Of a DNA stretch of 64,000 nucleotides, positions 1 through 9,524 are shown piece by piece (the first letter of the stretch is position 1; every line of letters starts with the position of its first letter). The stretch is taken from NCBI GenBank assembly GCA_002110485.1, contig MOWL01000090.1, forward strand, positions 62,001 through 126,000. The letters are read 5' to 3'. The position numbers and the translations under genes are program-made. The DNA is from Emergomyces orientalis. Taxonomy: Eukaryota; Ascomycota; Eurotiomycetes; Onygenales; Ajellomycetaceae. The notes under the pieces were generated by a model. The model searched no databases. It saw only the letters and a list, made by a program, of their open reading frames with translations, and was not told the DNA's origin.

Positions 1-334
1 ACGCGCGACATGTGGCACGGGAGTATATACGTAGGTCCTTGTTTGGAGACAATCCCGCAGGTGATCGAAAGGCAACAGGCGGGATACCAAACGATAAAAA
101 GTACGTAACTGTCTGACGACTGGTAGCTAGCCGCCAATGCGGCCGCCTGGGGGTGTTCACACAGGCGCGATGATGACTACTGACTGGAAAAGGCGACGAC
201 CTGGGAGAGGAAGCAGGACAGAAGAATATAGAGGCGTACGCAAGTAGGAATACCATGCCACGCCGGAAAGGAGGAAATAGGCATGGCTTCAAACGGGGTC
301 CTCCTAATCAGTTCCCTACCTGTGCGCACGCATT

Positions 335-370
335 TGATCCCTTCTATGATCCCTTCTATGATCCCTTCTA
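335..370. repeat. 12-bp tandem repeat, three exact copies
   Basis: TGATCCCTTCTA is repeated three times without mismatch at 335-346, 347-358 and 359-370. It lies in non-coding DNA and nothing suggests a function. Confidence 0.9.
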
Positions 371-617
371 TGACTTACCTGGAGGTGTTTGAGGGATCAT
401 GGAATTTGGGATATTTATGATGGACGAATAGGAGGGCGTGAAGTAGATAAAGCAGGGAGGAATATGGGCAAACAAGGAGGCATTGGGACCGTGGCGTTTG
501 TTCATATCCTGGTTGAGTTTTGTCCAGCTGTTTAGATCGTTTGGCCCGGCTGGTTTCAGCATGCACATGGGAGCGATGTTTACGTAAGGTAACTAACAGC
601 ATAAGATTCAAATGTCA

Positions 618-655
618 AAGAAGAAGAAGAAGAAGAAGAAGAAGAAGAAGAAGAG
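618..655. repeat. (AAG)n microsatellite
   Basis: An uninterrupted AAG/GAA trinucleotide run of about a dozen copies. The reading frame through it gives only an arginine or glutamate run and is not taken as a gene. Confidence 0.9.
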
Positions 656-2308
656 AAGCTAAGGAGGAGATACAGATGAACAGTTATTTATTCATTCAGG
701 CCAATGTCTTGGCATTTTGGAGATATTTTTGGCGAGTCGTGAACAAGTGGAACAAAATATCAAGCATCACACCACACCAGCCAGAATCACCCATGGACTG
801 CACAGATTGGGATGCGCTGCAAAGTGGATTATATGAGGGCTTGAATGTGAGTATAAAATTGTGGGGAGGAGGGGGTTCCTTGCATTATTGACCCCCTGCG
901 CAGAAACTCTTAAGCCGCTCTGTCGCAGCAACCCCCTTTTGGCGTCCGTAGTCGTCGTCCCAACCTGTAATATAAACCGATACATCCCCTGCAAGGGCGT
1001 ACACCTGAATGTGACACACAAAAAAAAAAAAGTTGAATAGTATGATTTCAATTCTATATCATCCTTTCATCTCCTTCAAACTTTCATGCATACTAGTATA
1101 TACTTCACACATAATCTCTATATCTTTTCATTAGATGATTTTTTTTTTCATATTTCTCAAGTCTCTTACTCTCGATCTAACTCTAATCCTAATTGAGTAC
1201 ATAGTATTCACAGCTAATTGATAATTACTCCGTGAGGAACACAAACCTTCGCATTAATATTACCCATTTTTAGCCTGCCAACTGACAACGTTCCCTGAGC
1301 CCTGACAGTGGCGCCCGTTTGGCTGCTCTAGTGCCCAATTTTAGCTCCATTTAAGAAGCTTATCCTGGATTCCTGGTGCCAAAATCTGCCCCTTTCCAAG
1401 CGACATGCTCCCCGCCAAGCACCTATGGCGATGGCTAGCCGAGCTGCCAGACACTCCGCGTCGCCCCCTTTTTTTGTTTTTTTTTTTTTGTTTTTCTTTT
1501 TATTCCAAAAAAACCTTTGCGCACTCACACCACATATGTATGGAAATTTCAGCAAACTCCTTGACTATAATGAGCACCCGATCGGTAGTTAAGTTAAGAT
1601 GCCCACTGGAAAAGACGTCAGGAAACAGAGGCAGAAGAGAAACCGTATCCATCTGCTCCCGAGGTCTGCTCAGATCCAAAAGAGGATGAGACAAGATTGT
1701 CATGCTGGACTGAGGGTGTGGCGCGGCTTGTTGTCCCTCGAAACTTCACCCAAGTCAACTTTCCCCATCGCTTACTCCGTACTCCGTTAAAGTTTAACTG
1801 ATATCGATGGACAATGAGGCTCAGCAAGAGCCTATTAGCCGTTTGCTTTTTTCTTATGACCTACCTAGGCAGATACGTACAGTGGCGCCAAACGTCAATG
1901 CTTCCAGGGGCCTTACGGATAAATTATATTATTCCATGCGGAAAGCTGACAGTTCTTGATACATTCCTGACACACCTCCTCATACCATGTATATCTGCTT
2001 GTTGGCCCTTTCGGGAGCCTTTCTGCCCTACATACAAACTCATATCACAATTAATTATTAAAAGCATCTGTACGACCCGGTATCTCACAAGATATTCTTT
2101 TTCCCCCAGCGCTCATCCCTCAGTCACTTTTTGTTTGCTTTCGTCCCGTTTCCCCTCATTGCCCAACTTCTTTGTCAATCTGTCGAGTTTGCTGATTTAT
2201 ATGGTGATTTATTTATTATTTATTATTTTTTTTCGGGAACGAGGAAAAAAGAAATAAATAAAGGCGACGAAATTCACATAAAAACTGGTAATCCTTCTTA
2301 AACTCGCA

Positions 2309-3304
2309 ATGCTGCTCCTCACATTTGGAACACTAGTCCTTCTGAACGTAAGGTCTGTTCTGTCGTCATGCGCACACGGTACCTATCTCCATCGTCGATC
2401 CACTGACGGCGACCCAATTGAGCTGCCTAATTTTGGGTATGGTGCCCTTGACGGCCCTGCGAACTGGCACGCTTTATCAAAGGAAAATGTGCTTTGTGGT
2501 ATCGGAAGAAATCAATCCCCCATCGATATTGATGGCAACATTACTCAGGTTCCCGCAGGCTTTCTGACGATGAATGTTCCTGTTCAGGATGTCAAGTTTG
2601 AGAATCTAGGGACAGCTGTGGAGGTCATCCTGCAGGGGACAACGATAGTCAATGGGCGTGAATTTGTACTGGAGCAGTTCCATTTCCACACACCCAGTGA
2701 GCACACTGTCTTTGGCGAACAGTTTCCTGCTGAAATTCATTTGGTCCACACCGCTAGAGGTATGTCAAACCTAATGTCCCCTGAAAATATGAAAAAAATT
2801 GCAATATTTAAACAAAAAGTATATAACCTAACCAAGTTTATAACAGATAATCCTGAGGAATTAGCTGTTATCTCCTTGATCGTGCAAGCCACATCCCGCG
2901 ACTCTGTGCGTTCCCTAGACACTTTGATTAGCCATATCAACCAAATAAGCGCCCCAGGCGACGTGGTCGACATCCAACAACTTGAAGTTGCCGACATTGT
3001 GTCCATAATCAACAAACTACCGCTCTTCAGCTACACTGGCAGCTTGACCACGCCACCTTGCACGGAAGGCATCCCATTCTTTATTCTCTCACAGGCAATA
3101 CCAATGCATATCGACGTATTCAATTCGCTTAAGGCTGTCGTGGGTCACAATTCGCGGTTCCTTCAGAGTAACACGCCAACAGGTCAGAACGTTCTTGTCA
3201 CCGCATGTCAGGCCCTGCCTGCTGAGGCGCGGGATAGTGGAACAACGGTGGTAGCGGCGTCACCTTCTGCTCGGGTGCGGCGTGGTGCTCATGGCTGCTA
3301 CTAG
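2309..3304 (+). CDS. Secreted alpha-class carbonic anhydrase
   Basis: It interconverts CO2 and bicarbonate, probably at the cell surface or outside. There are two exons, 2309-2759 and 2847-3304. The 87-bp intron has a GTATGT donor, CTAACC branch and AACAG acceptor. The unspliced frame is also open but would put a Lys/Asn-rich insert into the conserved core, so I take it as an intron. The spliced protein is 302 residues. It starts with a hydrophobic signal peptide (about residues 1-20). The three zinc ligands of the alpha family are visible as FHFH (H125, H127) and EIHLVH (H144). The substrate-pocket motif SLTTPPCTEG is present, as is the RNQSPIDI motif near residue 68. Start chosen because it directly precedes the signal peptide. 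Eukaryotic-type alpha enzymes are less common in fungi than beta enzymes. Confident about family; localisation is inferred. Confidence 0.93.
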   Translation: MLLLTFGTLVLLNVRSVLSSCAHGTYLHRRSTDGDPIELPNFGYGALDGPANWHALSKENVLCGIGRNQSPIDIDGNITQVPAGFLTMNVPVQDVKFENLGTAVEVILQGTTIVNGREFVLEQFHFHTPSEHTVFGEQFPAEIHLVHTARGMSNLMSPENMKKIAIFKQKVYNLTKFITDNPEELAVISLIVQATSRDSVRSLDTLISHINQISAPGDVVDIQQLEVADIVSIINKLPLFSYTGSLTTPPCTEGIPFFILSQAIPMHIDVFNSLKAVVGHNSRFLQSNTPTGQNVLVTACQALPAEARDSGTTVVAASPSARVRRGAHGCY

Positions 3305-4680
3305 GCGGGGAGGAGAGGAGGCAAAGATTAGTTAAATCATTCCCTTGAGTAGTGCTGGCCACACCGCCGGTTGGTCTCTCATTTTTGATGTGTGGATCAT
3401 TTGTTCGATCACCTTTTTTTTAATTCGTTTTTCCTGAAAAATCTTTTGCGGGGGAAGGGGGGTGTTCGGGTCTGACTTTGTTGAAGTATGGTTTCTGCTG
3501 CTTATTTATTTTCTAGAATATACCCGGTTGTGTTTTCTATATGTTGCTGTGCTAGCCTGTATTTAAAGTTTGGGGAAACTCCCAAGGTAACTCTGTATTG
3601 CACTTGGAAGGTATAGTTTGCATGTTCATTGTCATTCCCTCATTCCTCATCATTCATTTATTTTTCTGCATTCATTTGACAATTTCTCGATAGGAAAGTA
3701 AATTAGAGGTTGTCATTCACTCCTCACTTTCATTTAGTTTAGTTTAATGAAGGCGTGCATATATATTTGAGATGTATTCAGTCATATACAGAAAAAGGCG
3801 TTTTCAACTTTTTGCTTCCCTTCCTCTTCATTTTATAAATCACGAATGTAAAGACCGATATCCTCAAGAACTACGAATTTACATCGAGTTGGAAACTTGC
3901 CTTCGGGGTGCTGGGGGCATGTACAGTACGTACATATGTAGCTATTTTGATATGGCTGAGATTAATAAAAGGGGATCGCGCAAACTACGAGTTAGACCCC
4001 GAATTTTACATCTGTCAGTGGATCCTTCTGTTCAGTTTCTGTTGTGAATGCCAAGATCTGCAACTAGTGTCGGCTCTGAGCAAAATTATTAGAGCTGATC
4101 ATGACTTAGGGTTCGGTGCCGATGGAACGTATTCACCTCGTAAACAAGGGGATCCGAAATGATCTCTCTCAGATTGAGGGTATGGGCAAAATTAGAAGGT
4201 TCTGCTGGGAGTATGGAGCAAACTCAAACTAACAGCCCGTTCTTTTCTTCTCCCCTGCTCATTTGAGTCATTCATATATCAGTGGATATCATGCCCAAAA
4301 TCCTACGTGAGAAAGCAATATTGAGTATATTCGCTGAGCGTAAAATTTTTTTGGATAAAGGTCAAGATGTGAATAGAGCCCATTGAAGGCTCGTGCACCC
4401 GTTAAAAGACGGCCAATTGGGCTGAAGGAGGTAAGATTCCATCAAACTTCTCCGTTAAAATTGGTCATGAGAGGGAAAGCTCCCTTGGGAGTATCGGCAA
4501 GACATCCAGGCAACAAGTGGAATGGAAAGAAAAAAAAGAAAAAAAAAAAAAAAGTGAAAAAGTGAAGGCAGATGTGCTGTAAATCGTATCAGTCGTAAAT
4601 TATGCATGATTCATATTGAACTCAGACTTCTCTAACTTAAAATAAAAATACATATGTATATATAAAACCATGTCCCACGT
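3305..4680. other. Intergenic, no gene recognised
   Basis: AT-rich sequence between two genes that face each other. It must hold both 3' untranslated regions. An A-rich run lies near 4530-4555. Short open frames around 3770-4160 show no domain and no codon pattern like the neighbouring genes. Confidence 0.6.
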
Positions 4681-6264
4681 TTATGGCAAGATACCGGGAC
4701 AAATTAAATCGTTTGCATACGCACGGTATCGAGAGAGGATATCGGTATGTTTGAGGTCGCCAACTTGCGAGGCAAAAGCGTAGTGGGAAGCAAGTGCGCC
4801 CGTCGCAACGAGTACAGCTAGAAAAGGAAATGTTAGCATACACGGACAGTGAAGACAACCAATTTGCCAGGGGAGAGCTAGGGGGGAGCTAATTCTCCCG
4901 ACAGCTTCGGATGAGGGGTAAATTTGCAGGATAATATCGTATAGAAGAGTAAAACACTCACGTCTACGAAGCTTTTTTGGGATAGACTTGGTCAACATCG
5001 CTTCATCATCAGTGAGCGGAAGATGGTCGATGACGTCTCTGCCCCAGATGGCAATGAAATTGATGCTGATCCGTTCGAACCCCATATCCCAGGCGCCGCG
5101 GCGCGCGAAATCATAGACGTCTGTTGCGTCCCGTTCCAGAGACTCTAAAAAGGAGAAATGCTGCTGCGCGGCAAGTGACCATTTGCCACGATTCTCTGTC
5201 CAGGGGCTACAAAGCGCGTTCTGGATGGGGGTGCGGTATATAGCGGTTCTATTCTCGTCGCGCAGAGGGAGCCAGCGGTGGTTCGGATATGGCGCATTGC
5301 CGACCTCCAGTGGGAACTGGAAATCGTCCGGGCCTTCCCAGTATGGAAGTTGGGAAGCGCGCCATGTTGGTTTTGGCAGGGAAGTAACATTGTTGTTTGT
5401 GATGTTATTAGGCGGCGTCATTTCGGGAAGGTAAGGTCTTATAGCTCCGGTACGGTAGTGGTGGTAGGGTAACGGGGCACTGTTGATAACGTTTGCTGAG
5501 ACAAGGAACGAGTGTTCATGTTCCAGCTTTAGCGACACCAATTTAGGTATCGCATTATCGTCGATGTAAACAATATCATCGTCGATTTTGATATAAAGGG
5601 TATCAGGATCGGTTACAGCGCTATCCCATATTCTGGCGTATCCCTTTTTATGCGTTTCGATCGGAGTTTTCTTGTAAAGGGGCGAAGTAGGCACCAGCTT
5701 ATCCAACCAGTCTAAATCAGCCTGATTGTCCGTATTAGGCGCCCAGTATACCTCATCGATCCATCCGCCGTTCACTACCAGATTGCGCTTGAGGTAGCAA
5801 TCGAGTATTTCCACTCTATCCGGCCGTCCGTAGAATATCACGACGGCAATCTTCAAGTCCGCAGGCTTTGTGAAGCTCGCTTTAGTAGGTGGGGGGGAGT
5901 GGGGAGGGGGTGAAAGGGGGGAAGGAGTAGCAAGGAGACGGCTGTTGTCGGTGCTATTCCCGTTTTCAAATGGAGCCGCAGTACGATCCCACTGGGGGTT
6001 TGCGAATGGTGAGGTTGGATGTCGGAAAGTGGGAGGATTATAAAATACTGCAAAACAAACTAGAAGTAGAAATAAAGATGCAAAAATGATACTGATTTTC
6101 AATGAGCGTCGAGCAAGCAAACTAGCCGCAGTCCAACAGGCTGATACCGACAAGAGGGAATCGTTTATGAAAGAAGAAAAAGGAGAGCGCGCATGGTTGG
6201 TTTGGCCAGACATGATCCGGTTTTGAAGGTAGAGAGAAAGGGAATGCTGGCAAACGAAATTCAC
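4681..6264 (-). CDS. Type II membrane glycosyltransferase-like protein
   Basis: Two exons on the minus strand: 6264-4962 and 4817-4681, with a 144-bp intron (GTGAGT donor, TTCTAG acceptor). Splicing gives the join KKLRRP-VLVATGALASHYAF, which reads smoothly, and a 479-residue protein. An alternative start at codon 18 (6213) would give 462 residues. A short cytoplasmic N-terminus is followed by one hydrophobic anchor (about residues 53-74), then a Ser/Pro-rich stalk (SPPPHSPPP). The luminal domain begins LKIAVVIFYGRPDRVEILDCYL, and an IKIDDDIVYID segment near residue 225 resembles the metal-binding DxD of GT-A glycosyltransferases. This layout fits a Golgi type II transferase. I recognise it as a conserved fungal family but cannot name a substrate or a characterised ortholog. 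Confidence 0.75.
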   Translation of the reverse strand: MNFVCQHSLSLYLQNRIMSGQTNHARSPFSSFINDSLLSVSACWTAASLLARRSLKISIIFASLFLLLVCFAVFYNPPTFRHPTSPFANPQWDRTAAPFENGNSTDNSRLLATPSPLSPPPHSPPPTKASFTKPADLKIAVVIFYGRPDRVEILDCYLKRNLVVNGGWIDEVYWAPNTDNQADLDWLDKLVPTSPLYKKTPIETHKKGYARIWDSAVTDPDTLYIKIDDDIVYIDDNAIPKLVSLKLEHEHSFLVSANVINSAPLPYHHYRTGAIRPYLPEMTPPNNITNNNVTSLPKPTWRASQLPYWEGPDDFQFPLEVGNAPYPNHRWLPLRDENRTAIYRTPIQNALCSPWTENRGKWSLAAQQHFSFLESLERDATDVYDFARRGAWDMGFERISINFIAIWGRDVIDHLPLTDDEAMLTKSIPKKLRRRECFTLLYDIILQIYPSSEAVGRISSPLALPWQIGCLHCPCMLTFPFLAVLVATGALASHYAFASQVGDLKHTDILSRYRAYANDLICPGILP

Positions 6265-7616
6265 TTCATCATTGACACAAGTTCAGATTGATAATCTGGA
6301 AAAAGAGAGCCCGACTAAAAAATATTAAAAATTAAAACAAAAAAGAAAGAAAGAAAGAAAGAAAGAAAGGGGAGCCAGCGGTCAATGAAGTCCAGGACTT
6401 CGTGTGCTAGTTAACCCATCATGGCACCCAGGTTTTTGAGGGCGCCACGCTGGCGCCGTTTTGGGCGGGTTTGCCAAATAAGGCCGGGACGGCCCCAACT
6501 CTGTGTAATTGTATTGGCAAGGGCTAAGATTTTCCAAGGGCTTTACCAGGAAGAACAGAAATATCGCCGAGCTAGAACAACAAAAAGTCCGAATAGGATG
6601 AACTCTGCCTTTTTGCTGGCGGGGTGATTTCTGTATGGTTTTGAGGCGAACATTTGGCGCTGGCTGCGTGCGAGACAAGGGCGAAAAGCTACCTAGGGCA
6701 TCTTATTAGCGCGTCTCTCCCAGGCCCATTCCACTGTCTCAGCATCGAAGTCCAGGCTGGGGGCGACTCAGTTGGTTGGCTGAAGTTGGTGCATGTCTTG
6801 GAGTTAAAAAAACATATGGCCATATGACTCATGGATCCTAATCGAAACATATAAAGGATTACGGGGAGCGTCTGGCAATTTCAAATTATCACAGCAAGAT
6901 TGGGGCAAGTCGTCTTGTCACTGATTTTCTGGAAAATTCCAGACTCCATGTTTATTTCGACCGAGGTAGAGTTTTCGATCTGGTTCACGATTAATAAGAT
7001 GGCAACGCCCCTTATTAGCTTCCTCTAGACACTGAAAATATTCATATCAGTATTTGTGCCAACCTTTTTATTAGCATACTTTCCTTTTCGTGTTGTGAAC
7101 CTTGAACCACCCACACAATTTCGCCAACCTTCGGAACCGTCTTGCTAGTCCGAGACGCCAAGAACCTTTAACCTTTATTAACCTTCAATGAGGCTGCTCG
7201 TATTGGACAACTCTACTCCGTATTGTGAGGGTTAGGTGGGGGGAGCACGTATAAGCAATTGTGGTCACAAGCGAGAGGCTATGAAGTTGAAAAAGGGAAA
7301 TGATGGTGCAACGCAAAGAGCACAAACTCACCGAAGTTATCGGAGAACCGAAGCTCTCAACCCGGGTTCAGAAATTAAGCGACGATCTCGAAACACAACC
7401 AACTGCCATCAATGCCTTTGTCAACACTCTCTCACCAGATTTCGTTTCATCCTGAGCTTGCTGGGCCCTCATTGCTGTGCATAACGAATTATTATTGGCA
7501 ACGAAACTGGCACGCCATATTAAACGGACAGTGTTCTTCTTATCTCCGATTTCCAACTTATTCGCCAAGGATGTATTGTAACTCTCGAGGATAGCAGGGT
7601 GGCTAGGGGAGAGTAG

Positions 7617-7640
7617 CGGCCAGGGATAGACTCCTGGCCG
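7617..7640. repeat. Perfect inverted repeat (8-bp arms, 8-nt loop)
   Basis: CGGCCAGG (7617-7624) and CCTGGCCG (7633-7640) are exact reverse complements around an 8-base loop. It could form an RNA hairpin, but no gene around it tells whether it is transcribed. Confidence 0.85.
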
Positions 7641-9208
7641 AAGTCGCGCACTATTGGGTATCGTCCCCCAGTACTTGAACCATTTGCATGTTCTCTCTGC
7701 GCAGGGAACTACCTTTGGTTATCGGTAAAGTTGTTCGCTCGTAGGTTCTCCTCTTCCATTTCTTTTCTTCTTCTTCCAATGTGGTCGATTTAAGGTGCTT
7801 AGTCTAAAGTTTGGCGTGAGATAACTATCCCTGCGGATCTGACAGGATCTGCATACCTCGTGGAATATGGGAACATTATTACTGTACGGAGTAGCCATTC
7901 AAGTGATGTTCTTGCTATCGGTGGTCTTGGTAAGTTCCCCTTTAGGCATTTAGCGAGCTTACAGTATAATTCTGGTGATTGCACATCATATGGGTCGTGT
8001 GAACTGCACTGCTGGGGGACCTATGTGTTGTAGATAAATATGGAGGATATGCTGATGCGGGGGCCGACTAGATACTACCCCCCGTAACGCCACCTAGAAG
8101 GCAACAAATGTCTGGTAAGCAGTCTTGTCCACTTTGTATGCTGTTCAAATGTTCCCCATAGCCTAGATACATACCTTAGCTATCTGGATGTCTGTCGTAA
8201 ACTGTAAAGAAAGAAAAAAAGAAAAAAAGCTGCTGTTTGGACGGCACAAACCATCCCTGAACCATTCACAACCCGAACAGCTCCAAAAACCCCAAAGATC
8301 TGGATTTCCAAACCCGTAAAATGAGTCTATTTAAATAGATAGCTTTATAGGGCTCTGCTGTCGCTGATTTTAAGCTGCGTGGAGGCTGACAGGGACTCCG
8401 CAGATGTGGCTCGCAGCGATACCATGGAAGGTATGAGGCTTAAATGTGCATGTAGAAGTAATATTGTGAAGATTTTCTATCTTTAACGTGTACTCATAAC
8501 AATCATACACTTCTTTCAACTTCGTATGCCGGGCACCGCTTATCTGGCAGAGGACCGATTTGCTACACAACCAGGACCATTTGACGGCGGAGAGCATTGA
8601 AAGTTCATATCTGTATTGGGAAAAGGAGGCGCTCTATCTATCTCAACACAAGAATCACTACTACATTTCGTCGTTAAGGGGAATGGTGGCGATTATTGTC
8701 TCAAATCGCATTGTCAACAATCGAAATTCTACAGTAATTCATACGTCGTTGTCGATAGGGGCTTGCTCTGCTATGTTCCGCCATGAAACTGATACCTATG
8801 TGATCCCCGGGACGAACTCGTTAAGATTTGCATATCTGCTACATAAGATACAACTGGCTTACAAGGCAATACAGATATTTCAACGGTCTTCATACAATCC
8901 TCCGGTATGACCTTTACCCATTTTTAACCATATAAATTGTGTCCAAAAAAGTGGGAGGCAGTTTCCACATTCCGCGACAGTGGTTATAAACAAGCCCGAG
9001 TTGCCCGATGCGGTAACCATACCTGCCAAAATGGATGGTAAATTCACATCAGGGTAAGCCGCAGCAGCAGATTTCAGCCCAGAGCTCCTCCCATATTCTG
9101 GATTCATTTCCATATTTGGCAGTCCATAAACCTCCGTGGTGGTTTCCCTCGCTGTCCGCCAGAGGGCAATATAAAAGCGAGTGTCACTGCTCTCGCATTC
9201 TTCTTCTT

Positions 9209-9295
9209 TCCCTCTTCCTTTCTCTTCCTTTCTCTTCCTTTCTCTTCCTTTCTCTTCCTTTCTCTTCCTTTCTCTTCCTTTCTCTTCCTTTCTCT
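9209..9295. repeat. 10-bp polypyrimidine tandem repeat in a promoter region
   Basis: About eight near-exact copies of TCTCTTCCTT lie 230-315 bp upstream of the start codon at 9525. Every base on this strand is C or T, so the tract is all-purine on the other strand. Its regular pattern keeps several frames open on both strands, which explains the Lys/Glu/Arg-rich antisense frame here. Confidence 0.9.
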
Positions 9296-9524
9296 CTCCA
9301 TCTCTTCTGGGGTTTTTCTCCTTCCCCTATCACTATCTTCTATCACGTGATCTACCCTTGCCCTAAAGGAGTCCTATCACATTTCCATACATACCTCCTT
9401 ATAGAGATACAACCTTCCCCCCTTTCCTCTCTCACATACATTCTTTGTGTTGTCTTTTGTGTTTGCCTTGGCCTTTTCCCTGTTTTGTTAATATCCTTTC
9501 CTTCGTTATTGTGTAGTAGTAGTC

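Larger units (their letters stand above)
1..2308. other. Non-coding stretch, no gene recognised
   Basis: No reading frame here has a recognisable domain or gene-like composition. It holds three exact tandem copies of TGATCCCTTCTA (335-370), a GAA/AAG trinucleotide run (about 618-655), T-rich runs near 1140 and 1475, and one exact TACTCCGTA at 1773-1781 followed by an overlapping TACTCCGTT. The last few hundred bases probably include the promoter of the carbonic anhydrase gene. Confidence 0.6.
6265..9524. other. Long non-coding stretch with repeats and hairpin
   Basis: No gene with a recognisable product. It holds a (GAAA)n run (about 6340-6369), a perfect 8-bp-stem hairpin at 7617-7640, TACTCCGTA copies at 7214-7222 and 7885-7893, and a pyrimidine-rich 10-bp tandem repeat (about 9209-9295). 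The last few hundred bases are very CT-rich, as in many fungal promoters, and lead into the gene at 9525. A 116-codon frame at 8560-8910 has no recognisable features. Confidence 0.6.

Noticed and set aside
520..891. 123-codon frame with an Arg run
   Set aside because: It rests on the AAG microsatellite and has no domain or gene-like context.
2760..2846. In-frame insert in the carbonic anhydrase
   Set aside because: It stays open but has GTATGT, CTAACC and AACAG in the right order, and its removal restores the conserved core, so it is an intron rather than a protein insert.
8560..8910. 116-codon frame on the plus strand
   Set aside because: No recognisable domain, signal peptide or intron support; could be chance in AT-rich DNA.
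9104..9346. Antisense Lys/Glu/Arg-rich frame
   Set aside because: It is only the complement of the 10-bp polypyrimidine repeat and has no other features.
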